A stretch of DNA of 64,000 nucleotides from Asticcacaulis sp. MM231 (GCF_964186625.1 NZ_OZ075108.1:2480001-2544000), one strand, 5' to 3'. Counted from the stretch's first letter, positions 25,173-33,988 are shown. The notes: generated by a model from the letters alone, not told the origin. A program made the numbers and translations.

Positions 25173-25682
25173 ATGCTGCCCAAAGCCCTTAAAAACTTCA
25201 ACCTCTTCATCGATGGCGCTAGCTTCCTTGGCGTCATCTCCGAGGTCACCCTGCCGAAGCTCACCCGCAAGGTGGAAGCCTATCGCGGCGCCGGCATGAA
25301 CGGCGAGGCCGAGATCGATCTCGGTCAGGAAGCCATCGAGCTGTCCTACAAGGCGGGCGGCGTCCTGACCGAAGTGCTCAAGCAATATGGCGCCACCGAA
25401 GCCGATGCCGTCCAGCACCGCTGGGTCGGGGCCTATCAGGACGATAGCGCCGGCAAGTACACCAAGGTCGAGGTCGTCACGCGAGGCCGTCACAAGGAAA
25501 TCGACCAAGGCAGCGCCAAGGCCGGTGAGATCGGTGAGCAAAGCATGACGGTCACCTGCACCTATTACAAGCTGTCGGTCGACAACAAGGACGTCATCGA
25601 AATCGACATGCTGGCCGGCGGCGTCTTCATCGTCGATGGCGTCGATCGCAATGCCGAACTCCGCGACATCCTCGGCATCTAA
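25173..25682 (+). CDS. FII: Tail tube protein, P2 FII family
   Basis: 169 residues of the major tail tube family. LPKALKNFNLFIDG at the start and EIDMLAGGVFIVDGVDR near the end are characteristic. A GGAGA site precedes the start, and the gene lies directly after the sheath gene as in P2. Confidence 0.93.
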   Translation: MLPKALKNFNLFIDGASFLGVISEVTLPKLTRKVEAYRGAGMNGEAEIDLGQEAIELSYKAGGVLTEVLKQYGATEADAVQHRWVGAYQDDSAGKYTKVEVVTRGRHKEIDQGSAKAGEIGEQSMTVTCTYYKLSVDNKDVIEIDMLAGGVFIVDGVDRNAELRDILGI

Positions 25683-25747
25683 CCCTCCCCCACCGGCCAC
25701 CTTTTCGAAGGTGGCCGTCTCTCACCTCCTGACGAAAGCCTGACGCC

Positions 25748-26050
25748 ATGACCACCCCTGTCTTTTCCGATCCGATTCCGCTGTCTCAGCCCATCAAGCA
25801 CGGTGACACCGAAATCACATCCCTGACCCTGCGCAAGCCACAACCGGGCGAGATGCGTGGCCTCCAGCTTTCTACGCTTCAGGTGGGCGATTTCGACCAG
25901 CATATCAAGCTGATCCCGCGCATCGCTCAGCCCCTGATTACCGAGCAGGACGTCGCCGCCATGGACGCCTGTGACTTTGCCGACTGCGTGGACACCATTG
26001 TCGGTTTTTTGCTGCACTCGCGTCAGAGGGCTTTGCTGCAGACAGCATAG
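25748..26050 (+). CDS. E: Tail assembly protein gpE
   Basis: 100 residues of the P2 gpE family, a tape-measure chaperone. Typical is LRKPQPGEMRGLQL followed by DFADCVDTIVGFLL. The gene contains the slippery sequence at 26005, so it also yields a longer frameshifted product. Confidence 0.9.
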   Translation: MTTPVFSDPIPLSQPIKHGDTEITSLTLRKPQPGEMRGLQLSTLQVGDFDQHIKLIPRIAQPLITEQDVAAMDACDFADCVDTIVGFLLHSRQRALLQTA

Positions 26051-26190
26051 ACGAGGTCATGCGTGATCTGGCGGCCATCTTCCATTGGTCGCCGGGAACC
26101 ATGTGCGCCATGACCTTCCAAGAACTGATGGAACACCACGCCGGGGCCATCAAGCGCTACAACCTGATGAACGGAATTAAAGACAAATGA
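25748..26190 (+). CDS. E': E+E' fusion made by programmed -1 frameshift
   Basis: Ribosomes that slip by -1 on TTTTTTG at 26005-26011 continue as VGFFAALASEGFAADS and then read the GpE' domain MRDLAAIFHWSPGTMC to the stop at 26188. FHW is the conserved mark of the GpE' extension. In P2 the same T6G slip produces E+E', which with E helps fold the tape measure. The extension has no good start of its own, and its TGA overlaps the T gene ATG. Confidence 0.85.
26005..26011 (+). promoter_or_regulatory. T6G slippery site for -1 frameshifting
   Basis: TTTTTTG occurs in the codons GGT-TTT-TTG of gpE, the same heptamer used by P2. Sliding back one base opens the E' frame. Confidence 0.85.
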
Positions 26191-28610
26191 GTGACCGACG
26201 CCTAGCCCTCTCCGTTGTGCTTCAGGGCGTCGGCAATCTCTCGACCTTCCTCAAAACCGTGACGGGCGCATCTGGCCAGAGTTCCACCGCCCTACGCAAG
26301 CTCACCGATACCGCCCGCCTGCAACGCAACGAGCTGAAGGACCTGCGCTCTGAAATGGGCGCGGCCGGTGTCGCCACCCGTGACATGTTCGAGCGCGAAA
26401 AGCAGCTCTCCGACCAGATCGCCGCCACCACCCGCAAGATCGACGCCCAGAAAGCCTCTATGGGCCGCATCACCAAGGCCCGCGCCACGGGCGATCAGGC
26501 GCGCTCGAAAGGCAGCGGCAACCTGATGGCGGCCGGTGCGATCGCCGCGCCCCTTTTCCTCGATCTGAAAGCCGCGTCTGATTTTGGCGAAGGCATGATC
26601 GATATCCAGCAGAAGGCCAATCTGTCGGCCGATGCCGCCGGGCGCCTGCAAAAGAACATTCTCGCGGCAGCACATGACGCCCACCAGTTGCCAGAAAACC
26701 TGCGCGCGGGCGTCGATACGCTGGCCGGATTTGGTATGACGCCGCAACAATCGGCAGCGATGATCGCGCCCATCGGCAAGGCTGCCACCGCCTATCGCGC
26801 CGAACTGGACGCTCTGTCGGCGGCCAGCTTCGCCGTCTATGACAACCTGAAAGTCCCGCTCAACCAGACCTCCCTCGCCCTCGACGCCATGGCCAGATCG
26901 GGCAAGGACGGTGCGTTTGAGCTGAAGGACATGGCGATGTACTTCCCGGCCCTGACCGCCGCCGCGCAAGGTCTGGGTCAGAGCGGCATCGGCGCGGTGG
27001 CTGACCTCTCCGCCGCGCTTCAGATCGCCCGTAAAGGCGCGGGCAATTCCGCCTCGGCCGCCAACAACGTGCAGAACCTGCTGGCCAAGATCAACACCAA
27101 GGACACGATCAAGAATTTCAAGGACTTTGGCGTCGATCTGCCGGCAGCGATGAAGAAGGCTTATGCCGAGGGCAAGACGCCCCTTGAAGCCATTGCCGAG
27201 CTGACCACCAAGGCCACCGGCGGCGATATGTCAAAGCTCGCCTTCCTGTTTAGCGATATGCAGGTCCAGCAGGCCTTGCGGCCTCTGATCGCCAACATGG
27301 ACGAATATCGCAAGATCCGCGCCAATGCCATGCAGGCGGTCGGAACGGTCGATGCCGATTTTGCTGTGCGATCGCAAAGCGCCGGCACCAATGCGCGCGC
27401 CCTGATGGGTGATTTGCAGCGGCTGGCTATAACCGCGGGCTCCCAGCTCCTGCCGCCCTTGGTCAAAATCACCGGGCAGGTGCTTGCGGTCACCGACAAG
27501 GTCGCCGCCTGGACGGAAAAGAATCCCAAGCTCACCGCCATGATCATGCAAGGCGTTGTGGCGCTTCTGGCCTTCAATCTGGCCCTTGGCGCCGGCCGGA
27601 TTGCCTTTGGCTCTGTTGTCGGCCCGATCACACAAGCCATCGAGGCCTATCGCTGGCTGAAGGAGATCGGCGTCATCGCCCGCATTGTCAGCGTGGCCGG
27701 TCCGCTGCTGGCCGGGAACTTCGCCGTCATCGGCACCGCCGCCACCGCCTTTGGCGGGGCCATGGCCACGGCCGGCGCTTTCCTGATGGCCAACCCGATC
27801 ATTCTGGCCATTGTCGCCCTGGTCGCGGTGCTGGCCTTCGCCGTGCCATGGATCATCAAGAACTGGGACGCGCTCAAGGCAGGGTTTGGCGCGGCCGCCG
27901 CCTATCTGATGACCGCCTTACAGCCGATCATTGCGCCCATCATGGCGGTGATCAGTTTCCTTGGCAGCATATGGGACAAGATCAAGGCCCCGCTGGCGGC
28001 CGGACTGAAAATGGCGCTCGATATCTTTCTGCAGTTCACCCCCCTGGGCGCGATCATTTCGGGCATCATGCCGGTGATCAACTGGCTGAAAACCATCGAC
28101 TGGGCGGCCATGGGGCGCGACATCATCCAAGGCCTGATCAACGGCATCGTCTTCATGCTGGGGCCATTGGGCAAGGTGCTGAAAGGCGCGGCCGAGGCGG
28201 GCATCAATGCCTTTAAGCAAAAGGCCGAGATCCACAGCCCGTCACGCGTCTTCATGGGCTTCGGTGAAAATATCACCGAGGGCCTGAATATCGGCATCGC
28301 CCGATCGGTGAAGCGCCCTCTCAACCAGGCGCGCAATCTCGCGGCCGGTGTGGCAGGCGCCATGGCGATCACGGCCGGAACGCCATCACTGGCCGCCAGC
28401 GCCAGCGGCATCACGGCCTCGCAACTGCCGGCCGCGCGCCACGCAAGCGGTGCAGCGGCGGTGCATATGGGCGGCATCACCATCAACATCTACGCCCAGC
28501 CCGGTCAATCGGTCACCGAGCTGCAAACGGCCGTCGAGAACGCCGTGCAGAACGTCCTCGACAAGGCGAATGCCACTAGCCGCGCCAGCTATGGAGACGA
28601 TGACGCATGA
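26187..28610 (+). CDS. T: Tail tape measure protein, P2 gpT family
   Basis: 807 residues that set tail length. An N-terminal coiled region with LRSEMGAAGVATRDMFE is followed by the TP901-type core (FGMTPQQSAAMIAPIGKAA), transmembrane stretches around residues 455-560 (MANPIILAIVALVAVLAF) and the C-terminal HSPSRVFMGFGENI motif. It overlaps the E' stop by ATGA. Confidence 0.92.
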   Translation: MSDRRLALSVVLQGVGNLSTFLKTVTGASGQSSTALRKLTDTARLQRNELKDLRSEMGAAGVATRDMFEREKQLSDQIAATTRKIDAQKASMGRITKARATGDQARSKGSGNLMAAGAIAAPLFLDLKAASDFGEGMIDIQQKANLSADAAGRLQKNILAAAHDAHQLPENLRAGVDTLAGFGMTPQQSAAMIAPIGKAATAYRAELDALSAASFAVYDNLKVPLNQTSLALDAMARSGKDGAFELKDMAMYFPALTAAAQGLGQSGIGAVADLSAALQIARKGAGNSASAANNVQNLLAKINTKDTIKNFKDFGVDLPAAMKKAYAEGKTPLEAIAELTTKATGGDMSKLAFLFSDMQVQQALRPLIANMDEYRKIRANAMQAVGTVDADFAVRSQSAGTNARALMGDLQRLAITAGSQLLPPLVKITGQVLAVTDKVAAWTEKNPKLTAMIMQGVVALLAFNLALGAGRIAFGSVVGPITQAIEAYRWLKEIGVIARIVSVAGPLLAGNFAVIGTAATAFGGAMATAGAFLMANPIILAIVALVAVLAFAVPWIIKNWDALKAGFGAAAAYLMTALQPIIAPIMAVISFLGSIWDKIKAPLAAGLKMALDIFLQFTPLGAIISGIMPVINWLKTIDWAAMGRDIIQGLINGIVFMLGPLGKVLKGAAEAGINAFKQKAEIHSPSRVFMGFGENITEGLNIGIARSVKRPLNQARNLAAGVAGAMAITAGTPSLAASASGITASQLPAARHASGAAAVHMGGITINIYAQPGQSVTELQTAVENAVQNVLDKANATSRASYGDDDA

Positions 28611-28984
28611 TGTTAGCGCTCGAGGATTTCATTTTTGAAATCGGCACCCTGCCATATCAGCAGCTTCAGCGCGCCACCGCATGGAAGTTCGCTAAGTCGG
28701 AGCGCTTCGGCGCGCGCGACGCTGTCCAGTTTGTCGGCCCCGGCGACGACAAGATCACGCTCACCGGCGCGCTATACCCCGGCTTTGCGGGCACCTTCAG
28801 TTCGATCGAGCAGATCCGCACGATGGGCAGTAAGGGGCTTAGCTACACCCTGATCTCCGGCACCGGAGACGTGATGGGCCAATGGATCATCCTGTCGTTC
28901 AATGAGAACCGATCAGAATTCCTGATCGACGGTGTGCCGCGCAAGGCGGATTTCACGCTCGAGCTGGAGCGCGTTGATGACTAG
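28607..28984 (+). CDS. U: Tail protein, P2 gpU family
   Basis: 125 residues matching the tail terminator-like gpU family, with FEIGTLPYQQLQR and PGFAGTFSSIEQIR. It overlaps T by 4 bp and the D gene by 8 bp. Confidence 0.9.
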   Translation: MMLALEDFIFEIGTLPYQQLQRATAWKFAKSERFGARDAVQFVGPGDDKITLTGALYPGFAGTFSSIEQIRTMGSKGLSYTLISGTGDVMGQWIILSFNENRSEFLIDGVPRKADFTLELERVDD

Positions 28985-30008
28985 CCAGCCGAGCGTCTTG
29001 CCGAAGGCCGCATGGAAGGTCGAGCAGGCGGACAAGGATATCACCGACCGGATCAATCCGCGCCTGCTGGCCCTCACCCTGACGGAAAAGCGCGGCAATG
29101 AGGCCGATGAGCTGGAGATCCGCGTCGATGACCGCGATGGCACCGTGGCCATGCCGAAGAAGGGCGTGGTGCTTCAGGTGTGGCTGGGCTGGGAACGTGG
29201 CACCGGACTGCCGCAGGGCCTGGTCTATAAGGGCACCTTTAAGGTGGATGAGCGCAGCCTGTCCGGCCCGCCCGATATCATCACCATTCGCGCCCGCTCA
29301 GCCGATTTCACCGACACCTTCAAGGTGCGGAAACAGCGTAGCTTTGTCGGCCAGACGGTCAAAACCATCATGTCCGCCATCGCCGCCGACAATGGCCTGA
29401 AACTCAGCATCGACGCGGATCTAGGCGCGAAGGTGATTCCGGCGCTCGGCCATACTGCCAAGAGCGATGCCGCCCTGCTCAAGCTACTGGGAAAACGCTT
29501 CGATGCTGTGGCCACTGTCAAATCCGGAACCCTGATCTTTTCGCCTATCGGCAAGAGCGCCAGCCCCGGCGGCAAGGCCATCCCCACCGAGACGATCGAC
29601 CGGAAGCAGACCAGCCCCGGCTTTACCTTCTCAGAGCCAGATCGCGGCACCTATGACGGCGTCGAGGCCAAGTGGCACAATAAGGCCACCAACCAGCAGG
29701 AGACGGTTGTGGTGGGCGGCTCGGCAGAGCCGAAGGCCAAGCTCCTGCGGAAAGTCTATGCCAACGAGGCCGATGCCCGAACGGCCGCCGAAGCCGAACA
29801 GGGGCGCATGGAACGCGGCAAGGCCACCATGAGCTTCCCCTTGGCGCTGGGCCGACCGGATATCTTTCCCGATAGGCCGATCAGGCTCACCGGATGGAAA
29901 GCCGAGGTCAACGCTATCGACTGGCTGGTGATCGAGACGTCGCACAGCATGGACGGCAACGGCGCGCTTTCGACCCGGCTATCGCTGGAGGCGGCCGCCA
30001 AGGCCTGA
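28977..30008 (+). CDS. D: Baseplate hub/late control protein, P2 gpD family
   Basis: 343 residues of the gp27-like hub family. Typical are VEQADKDITDRINPRLLALT, ELEIRVDDRDGTVAMPKKG and KATMSFPLALGRPDIFP. The start ATG at 28977 overlaps the U stop region; the longer frame from 28932 is only the shadow of U. Confidence 0.92.
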   Translation: MTSQPSVLPKAAWKVEQADKDITDRINPRLLALTLTEKRGNEADELEIRVDDRDGTVAMPKKGVVLQVWLGWERGTGLPQGLVYKGTFKVDERSLSGPPDIITIRARSADFTDTFKVRKQRSFVGQTVKTIMSAIAADNGLKLSIDADLGAKVIPALGHTAKSDAALLKLLGKRFDAVATVKSGTLIFSPIGKSASPGGKAIPTETIDRKQTSPGFTFSEPDRGTYDGVEAKWHNKATNQQETVVVGGSAEPKAKLLRKVYANEADARTAAEAEQGRMERGKATMSFPLALGRPDIFPDRPIRLTGWKAEVNAIDWLVIETSHSMDGNGALSTRLSLEAAAKA

Positions 30009-30079
30009 CGCCCTTCCCGTTACCGGTTTCCCCTGCTGGCAGCGATTATGGATTTGAGGGGAAGTTTTAGGAGACGACT

Positions 30080-30319
30080 ATGCCGAAGATGCGCGCAAAA
30101 CTGCAACTGAACTCGATCACGAAATATACCGGTTCGGAACAACTGAATTTCAACGCCGTAGCCGCCAGCCGCTACCCGGAAGATGGCTCGGACGAAGACA
30201 ATACCTATGCCAAGTTCTCGCCCTCGGCCAAGGTGGAAATCATGGTGGCAAACCCCGAATTGATCGGGAAGTTCACCGTTGGCGAAAAATACTATGTGGA
30301 TTTCACGCCCGCCGAATAG
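30080..30319 (+). CDS. Small phage protein at end of tail operon
   Basis: 79 residues beginning MPKMRAKLQLNSITKY, with SEQLNFNAVAASRYPEDG in the middle, preceded by a TAGGAGA site. It lies between D and the operon terminator. I do not recognise its function; it is probably a virion or accessory protein because it shares the late transcript. Confidence 0.6.
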   Translation: MPKMRAKLQLNSITKYTGSEQLNFNAVAASRYPEDGSDEDNTYAKFSPSAKVEIMVANPELIGKFTVGEKYYVDFTPAE

Positions 30320-30342
30320 GCCCGCGTCCGTCCACTGAATAT

Positions 30343-30377
30343 AAAAGCCCCGGCGCTTATGCACCGGGGCTTTTTTG
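30343..30377 (+). terminator. Strong terminator of the tail operon
   Basis: AAAGCCCCGG and CCGGGGCTTTTTT form a 10-bp GC-rich stem with a 10-base loop followed by a T run. It closes the V-to-D transcription unit. Confidence 0.9.
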
Positions 30378-30454
30378 ATTTCGGCATTTCGTCTAGATTG
30401 CAATTAAGAAAGATTTACGGCATGAACGCAACCAAATCACATTTGGGGACTACC

Positions 30455-30892
30455 ATGAAGAAGACCGTATTATACGCAGTCATGTTGTTGTTGGCGACGC
30501 CCACCCTTGCCGATGAAGCGACAGTTCGTCAGCAATTGGTAGCGGTTAAAGCGACGGCCGACACATGTCAGAAAGCCGTTGAGACGGGCGTATCGGCAAA
30601 TATTGTTGAGCAATGCGCCGTAAAGAATATACCTGGCTATCTAACGCCAACCGGTCAAACTGACATATATTCGACTATGAAAGTTGGCGAATGTCCTGCC
30701 TTCCTTGAGGCAGCGGGAAGGTATGGTGCGCTTAAGTCTAAATTTGATGCAAAGCCATCAGCCGGCGCAAACGTTGTTCTTAATAGTAACAAGAAAAACG
30801 TAACTGAAAAATATGAAGCTTGCCTTGCCTCCTTGACCGACAAAGAAAAAGAGGCGGTGCCAGAGAATAAGATAGTCCAGTTGTGGGACTGA
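30455..30892 (+). CDS. Secreted moron protein
   Basis: 145 residues beginning MKKTVLYAVMLLLATPTLA, a clear signal peptide cleaved after TLA, followed by a small helical domain with three to four Cys residues (TCQKAVE, EQCAVK, GECPAF, EACLAS). It lies just beyond the tail terminator, so it has its own promoter, as morons do. The start at 30455 has a GGGGAC site; the frame is open further upstream. Its C-terminus KIVQLWD is the same as that of tail protein X. It could alter the host envelope or exclude other phages; this is inference. Confidence 0.65.
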   Translation: MKKTVLYAVMLLLATPTLADEATVRQQLVAVKATADTCQKAVETGVSANIVEQCAVKNIPGYLTPTGQTDIYSTMKVGECPAFLEAAGRYGALKSKFDAKPSAGANVVLNSNKKNVTEKYEACLASLTDKEKEAVPENKIVQLWD

Positions 30893-30926
30893 CCCCGCCC
30901 AAATCACCGAGCGAGGCCTCTGCCCG

Positions 30927-31130
30927 CTAGTTGACCTCCCTTGTGCTTTCAACGATCAGCATTGCCCTTTCCGAAGCCGCTTCGGCCGCAGCCGCCGCCA
31001 CGGTCAGATGATGCCGCACATCTATCGCGGCCACCGCCGCAAGCTGCCGCAAGTCTATGCTCAGCGCATGCGTAACATCTTTGACGTAAGTTGCGGCATG
31101 GATCACATCGGTCAGGTTGATGGCATTCAT
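30927..31130 (-). CDS. Small hypothetical early protein
   Basis: 67 residues beginning MNAINLTDVIHAATYVKD, predicted mostly helical, with an AGGGGA ribosome site before the ATG. It is separated from the next minus gene by about 165 bp. No domain recognised. Confidence 0.5.
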   Translation of the reverse strand: MNAINLTDVIHAATYVKDVTHALSIDLRQLAAVAAIDVRHHLTVAAAAAEAASERAMLIVESTREVN

Positions 31131-31295
31131 TTCTTGTCCCCTTCGAGCTCTATTTGTTCCTCCTTTGTTCTCTTTTTAGGGGGCGCGAGTCAAGCCAAAT
31201 GGTAAACCGTTACGCGAAAGCTGTTAACACTTTTTAGAGACCTAAAGACAACTCGCCCCGCCGGAACAGGACGCGTAAAGGGCGGGCAGATCTCC

Positions 31296-31508
31296 CTAAA
31301 TTCCGGCGCCGTCGCTGACGGTGTAGCCTCGCCACTCAGACAGCAGTGGCAAGGCCCAAGACGACCGAAGCTTGCCTTCATCATCATACGCGAGCCAGAC
31401 ACGCCCGCCGCCGAAGCTACAAGCCAGCGGACCATGCTTTGAGCTTTCCCGAATGAGCTGTGCGTTCTCTTCCTGCTCTAAATAGATACGGGGAAGGCTC
31501 GCGCTCAT
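31296..31508 (-). CDS. Small hypothetical early protein
   Basis: 70 residues containing GGRVWLAYDDEGKLRSSWAL. Its ATG overlaps the upstream stop as ATGA, so it is the last member of a tightly coupled minus operon starting at the XRE gene at 32785. Function unknown. Confidence 0.55.
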   Translation of the reverse strand: MSASLPRIYLEQEENAQLIRESSKHGPLACSFGGGRVWLAYDDEGKLRSSWALPLLSEWRGYTVSDGAGI

Positions 31509-31705
31509 TGCAGCATCGCTCGGGTGATGATATCATCCGCATCCTCTCGACTGGCGACCGGCAAGGTATTGAGGGTGCGATAGGTGCGTTTAGGCTTGCC
31601 CGGACGACGCGGATCTTCGGTCAATGTCTCTAACCGCACGAAAATGCCCTCGCGCGTCTGGAAAATACAATAAGGCCCAAAAGAGCCTATCATCTTGTTC
31701 ATCAT
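31505..31705 (-). CDS. Small hypothetical early protein
   Basis: 66 residues beginning MMNKMIGSFGPYCIFQT. A longer frame to 31843 exists, but the ATG at 31705 overlaps the upstream TGA as ATGA. Contains ETLTEDPRRPGKPKRTYRTL, a basic stretch. Function unknown. Confidence 0.55.
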   Translation of the reverse strand: MMNKMIGSFGPYCIFQTREGIFVRLETLTEDPRRPGKPKRTYRTLNTLPVASREDADDIITRAMLQ

Positions 31706-31794
31706 GAGAGCACCTTGACAAGAAGGACGATGACAGCGACCCCAAAAAGGCCGCAAGCGAGGAGAACCCAGCCGAGCGGAGAGAGCGTTCTCAC
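31702..31794 (-). CDS. 30-residue single-helix membrane peptide
   Basis: Starting from a GTG at 31794, the peptide is VRTLSPLG followed by one long hydrophobic helix. The GTG overlaps the upstream stop (GTGA) and its own TGA overlaps the next ATG (ATGA). This double coupling supports a real gene. It might serve in superinfection exclusion or as a small toxin; neither is shown. Confidence 0.45.
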   Translation of the reverse strand: MRTLSPLGWVLLACGLFGVAVIVLLVKVLS

Positions 31795-32237
31795 AGCCCG
31801 AACCACACGACGGGCGTGACGGCGATCGCCATGGCGACGACAACGCCTACTAGCAGCCAGGGCCAGAGCGTGACGTGACGGTAGCGACGGCCTGTGATGG
31901 CCAAGGCCGGACGCGGCTTGATCCTTGCCGCCACCGACAGCGCCGCCAGATCGGCTTTCTCCTGCCACATCTTTTGAAACGCCTCGCTCCGCGCCAGCAG
32001 GGTTTGGCGCAACAAACGCGCTTCGAGTTTCTGCCGTGGCGTGAGATCCCGCGCCCACAGGATAGCCCGTGCCAGCAACTTCGCGGCGGTCGCCACCGGT
32101 GAAGGCGGCGCGTGAGAGGCCGACTGTTCGGCAGTACCGTCAGCGCCCGCGAGCATGACAAACGGCGTGTCACTGACACCATAGGTACGCGTCGGGCTGG
32201 CGGCTCGGCGCTTGGAAAGATCGACAACCGTTCCCAT
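31791..32237 (-). CDS. Hypothetical protein with C-terminal membrane helix
   Basis: 148 residues. An N-terminal polar region starts MGTVVDLSKRRAA, a helical segment RQKLEARLLRQTLLARSE follows, and a transmembrane helix (WPWLLVGVVVAMAIAVTP) lies near the C-terminus. It is coupled to the XRE gene upstream (TGATG). Function unknown. Confidence 0.58.
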   Translation of the reverse strand: MGTVVDLSKRRAASPTRTYGVSDTPFVMLAGADGTAEQSASHAPPSPVATAAKLLARAILWARDLTPRQKLEARLLRQTLLARSEAFQKMWQEKADLAALSVAARIKPRPALAITGRRYRHVTLWPWLLVGVVVAMAIAVTPVVWFGL

Positions 32238-32785
32238 CACGCCACCGCCAACTGCTGAACATCGGCACTTTCGTCTTCGTCATCATCGTCATGGCGCGTG
32301 TTGCGGAAGATATTGGCATCGCGGCCGGCGTCATCATCGCAATCGGCGTCACCGAGCGAATAGCGCTCAACCTTCGGCACGGCGGCGAGCCGACGCTTCT
32401 GACGGCCGGTGATCAGTTCGGCGGCGATCGTGAAGGCCTTCAGCTCGGTGTCATCCATCGCGGCGATGGCGTCGAAGAGACGCGGCGACGTCATGTAGAC
32501 CAGGCGCGCGCGCTCGGACCAGTCGGCGGTGAAAGCCGTGACGGCGCCCGTCGATTGAGGCAACAGGCTTGCGGGCAAAACGCCCAGGGTTTCAGCCACC
32601 TGCACCAGCACCGAGCAGGACACGCGATTCGAGCCACGCTCATATTTCTGGATCTGCTGGAAGGTCATACCGACGCCTTGCGCCAGTGTCTCTTGCGACA
32701 TTTTCAGCGCGCGGCGGCGCTGGCGGATATTGGCGCCAACCTGCAAATCGATGGCGTGCGGCGTCTTCTTTTCAGTTGCGGACAT
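32237..32785 (-). CDS. XRE-family transcriptional regulator
   Basis: 182 residues with an N-terminal helix-turn-helix (VGANIRQRRRALKMSQETLA then QQIQKYERGSNRVS), followed by a helical region and an acidic tail (DDDDEDE). It is the first gene of the minus early operon. Two copies of the prophage operator (about 32824 and 32860) lie just upstream, so it is likely controlled by the repressor encoded next door, by itself, or both. Confidence 0.82.
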   Translation of the reverse strand: MSATEKKTPHAIDLQVGANIRQRRRALKMSQETLAQGVGMTFQQIQKYERGSNRVSCSVLVQVAETLGVLPASLLPQSTGAVTAFTADWSERARLVYMTSPRLFDAIAAMDDTELKAFTIAAELITGRQKRRLAAVPKVERYSLGDADCDDDAGRDANIFRNTRHDDDDEDESADVQQLAVA

Positions 32786-32823
32786 ATTGCATTCTCCCAT
32801 GGCGTGATTTGCCATGGGTTGAA

Positions 32824-32874
32824 TGTGTAATTTACGCGTGTAATTCCGTCAATAGAAATTGTGTAATTTACACA
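32824..32874. promoter_or_regulatory. Operators OL, TGTGTAATTTACACA type
   Basis: TGTGTAATTTACACA at 32860-32874 is a 15-bp palindrome (TGTGTAA-T-TTACACA), with a close copy TGTGTAATTTACGCG at 32824-32838 and half sites between and after. They lie in the promoter of the XRE gene and directly beyond the repressor stop. Confidence 0.7.
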
Positions 32875-32884
32875 TTACACAGAA

Positions 32885-33583
32885 TCAATCGCCCCGCAGG
32901 GTGATAGGGTACGGGCGACGCGCCTCGGATAACGGGATATTATGCTGCACCTCAACATAGCACGCTTCGCCCTCAAGCGTTTTCTGCTCTAGGCGCGTTG
33001 TTTCAATATGTGACGCTGTGGTGCGCAGATACTTCCGAATGATAAAAACGCCATTTTTCAATTTGATGACCACGCCCTGATTTCGACGCGGCGCATTGGT
33101 CAGATGATAGATCACGAACCCGCCCGGCTCGGCGTAGGGAACGGCATCTTCATTGACTACCTGCAACAGGCGGGTGTCAGCACCCAGTGCGGACTCTAAG
33201 TCAAAGTCCGCAACCCTGTTGCTTTCATAAACATTATATCCTTCATCGCCTAACCTCGCCTCGGTTTCGACCTGGACCGACAACCGCAACGGCGGAGTTG
33301 AAACGGCCAGCGCGATAGGCTCATCTAAAGCTTGGACCTGCTTCTCCAAATCGGCGAGAGTAAACCCAAGTGCCCGCAAAACCTTCTCTTGCGTTTCAAC
33401 GTCCAAGAAGCCAAAGCCGGTCCCTTTTTCATATCTTTGGATGGTCTGCTGGGTATAGGGCGTCAGGTCCGCCACTTCTTGCTGGGACATATCCGCGAGG
33501 CCACGAAGACGCTTTAAAGCCTTCCCGTAAGCCTTTGCCAGATTGGCTTTGTCCGCGTCACTGATACCGAAAATGTTTGTCAT
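32885..33583 (-). CDS. CI-like phage repressor, HTH plus S24/LexA-type C-terminal domain
   Basis: 232 residues. The N-terminal XRE domain contains DMSQQEVADLTPYTQQTIQR. The C-terminal half (RLLQVVNEDAVPYAEPGGFV) has the look of a LexA/S24 dimerisation domain, but no clear Ser/Lys cleavage site is visible. It starts at MTNIFGISD (33583); the frame extends to 33628. It probably keeps lysogeny by binding the operators at 32824-32874 and 33631-33666. Confidence 0.75.
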   Translation of the reverse strand: MTNIFGISDADKANLAKAYGKALKRLRGLADMSQQEVADLTPYTQQTIQRYEKGTGFGFLDVETQEKVLRALGFTLADLEKQVQALDEPIALAVSTPPLRLSVQVETEARLGDEGYNVYESNRVADFDLESALGADTRLLQVVNEDAVPYAEPGGFVIYHLTNAPRRNQGVVIKLKNGVFIIRKYLRTTASHIETTRLEQKTLEGEACYVEVQHNIPLSEARRPYPITLRGD

Positions 33584-33630
33584 AATCGGATTGTGGCGCA
33601 CCGAAGATGTGTAAGAAACGGTGTACATTC

Positions 33631-33666
33631 TGTGTTAATAACGCATTTACCATTGTAATTTACACC
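33631..33666. promoter_or_regulatory. Operators OR between repressor and Cro-like gene
   Basis: TGTGTTAATAACGCA (33631-33645) and ATTGTAATTTACACC (33652-33666) are variants of the 15-bp palindrome seen at 32860. They lie in the 127-bp divergent space between repressor and Cro-like gene, where a lysis-lysogeny switch is expected. Confidence 0.68.
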
Positions 33667-33709
33667 AAATCACCTGAATGGCTAATTTGTGCCGATTCTG
33701 GTGAGACCA

Positions 33710-33988
33710 ATGATACTGACCCATACCTTTCCACCACCCCCTAAGCCTGCGTACAGATCGCCGCTGAAAATGTGGTGTGACGACCGAGGCATGAGCATTG
33801 CCGCCGTCGCCGGAATTATTGGCGTCAAACAACAGGTTCTGGAAAGAAATATTCTTCCTCCGGAACACAGGCGTTTTGTGCCGGCGTCAAGCAAGACCCG
33901 TCAACTGATCGAGATCTATACCCTGGGCGGTGTTTGCATGAACGACTGGCCTTCACGTGAACCTGTCGAAATGGTGAGGCACGCATGA
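33710..33988 (+). CDS. Cro-like small DNA-binding protein
   Basis: 92 residues with a helix-turn-helix-like segment MSIAAVAGIIGVKQQVLERN. It is transcribed divergently from the repressor and starts the rightward early operon, the position of Cro/Cox. MILTHTF at 33710 is preferred; an ATG at 33689 is also in frame. Confidence 0.6.
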   Translation: MILTHTFPPPPKPAYRSPLKMWCDDRGMSIAAVAGIIGVKQQVLERNILPPEHRRFVPASSKTRQLIEIYTLGGVCMNDWPSREPVEMVRHA

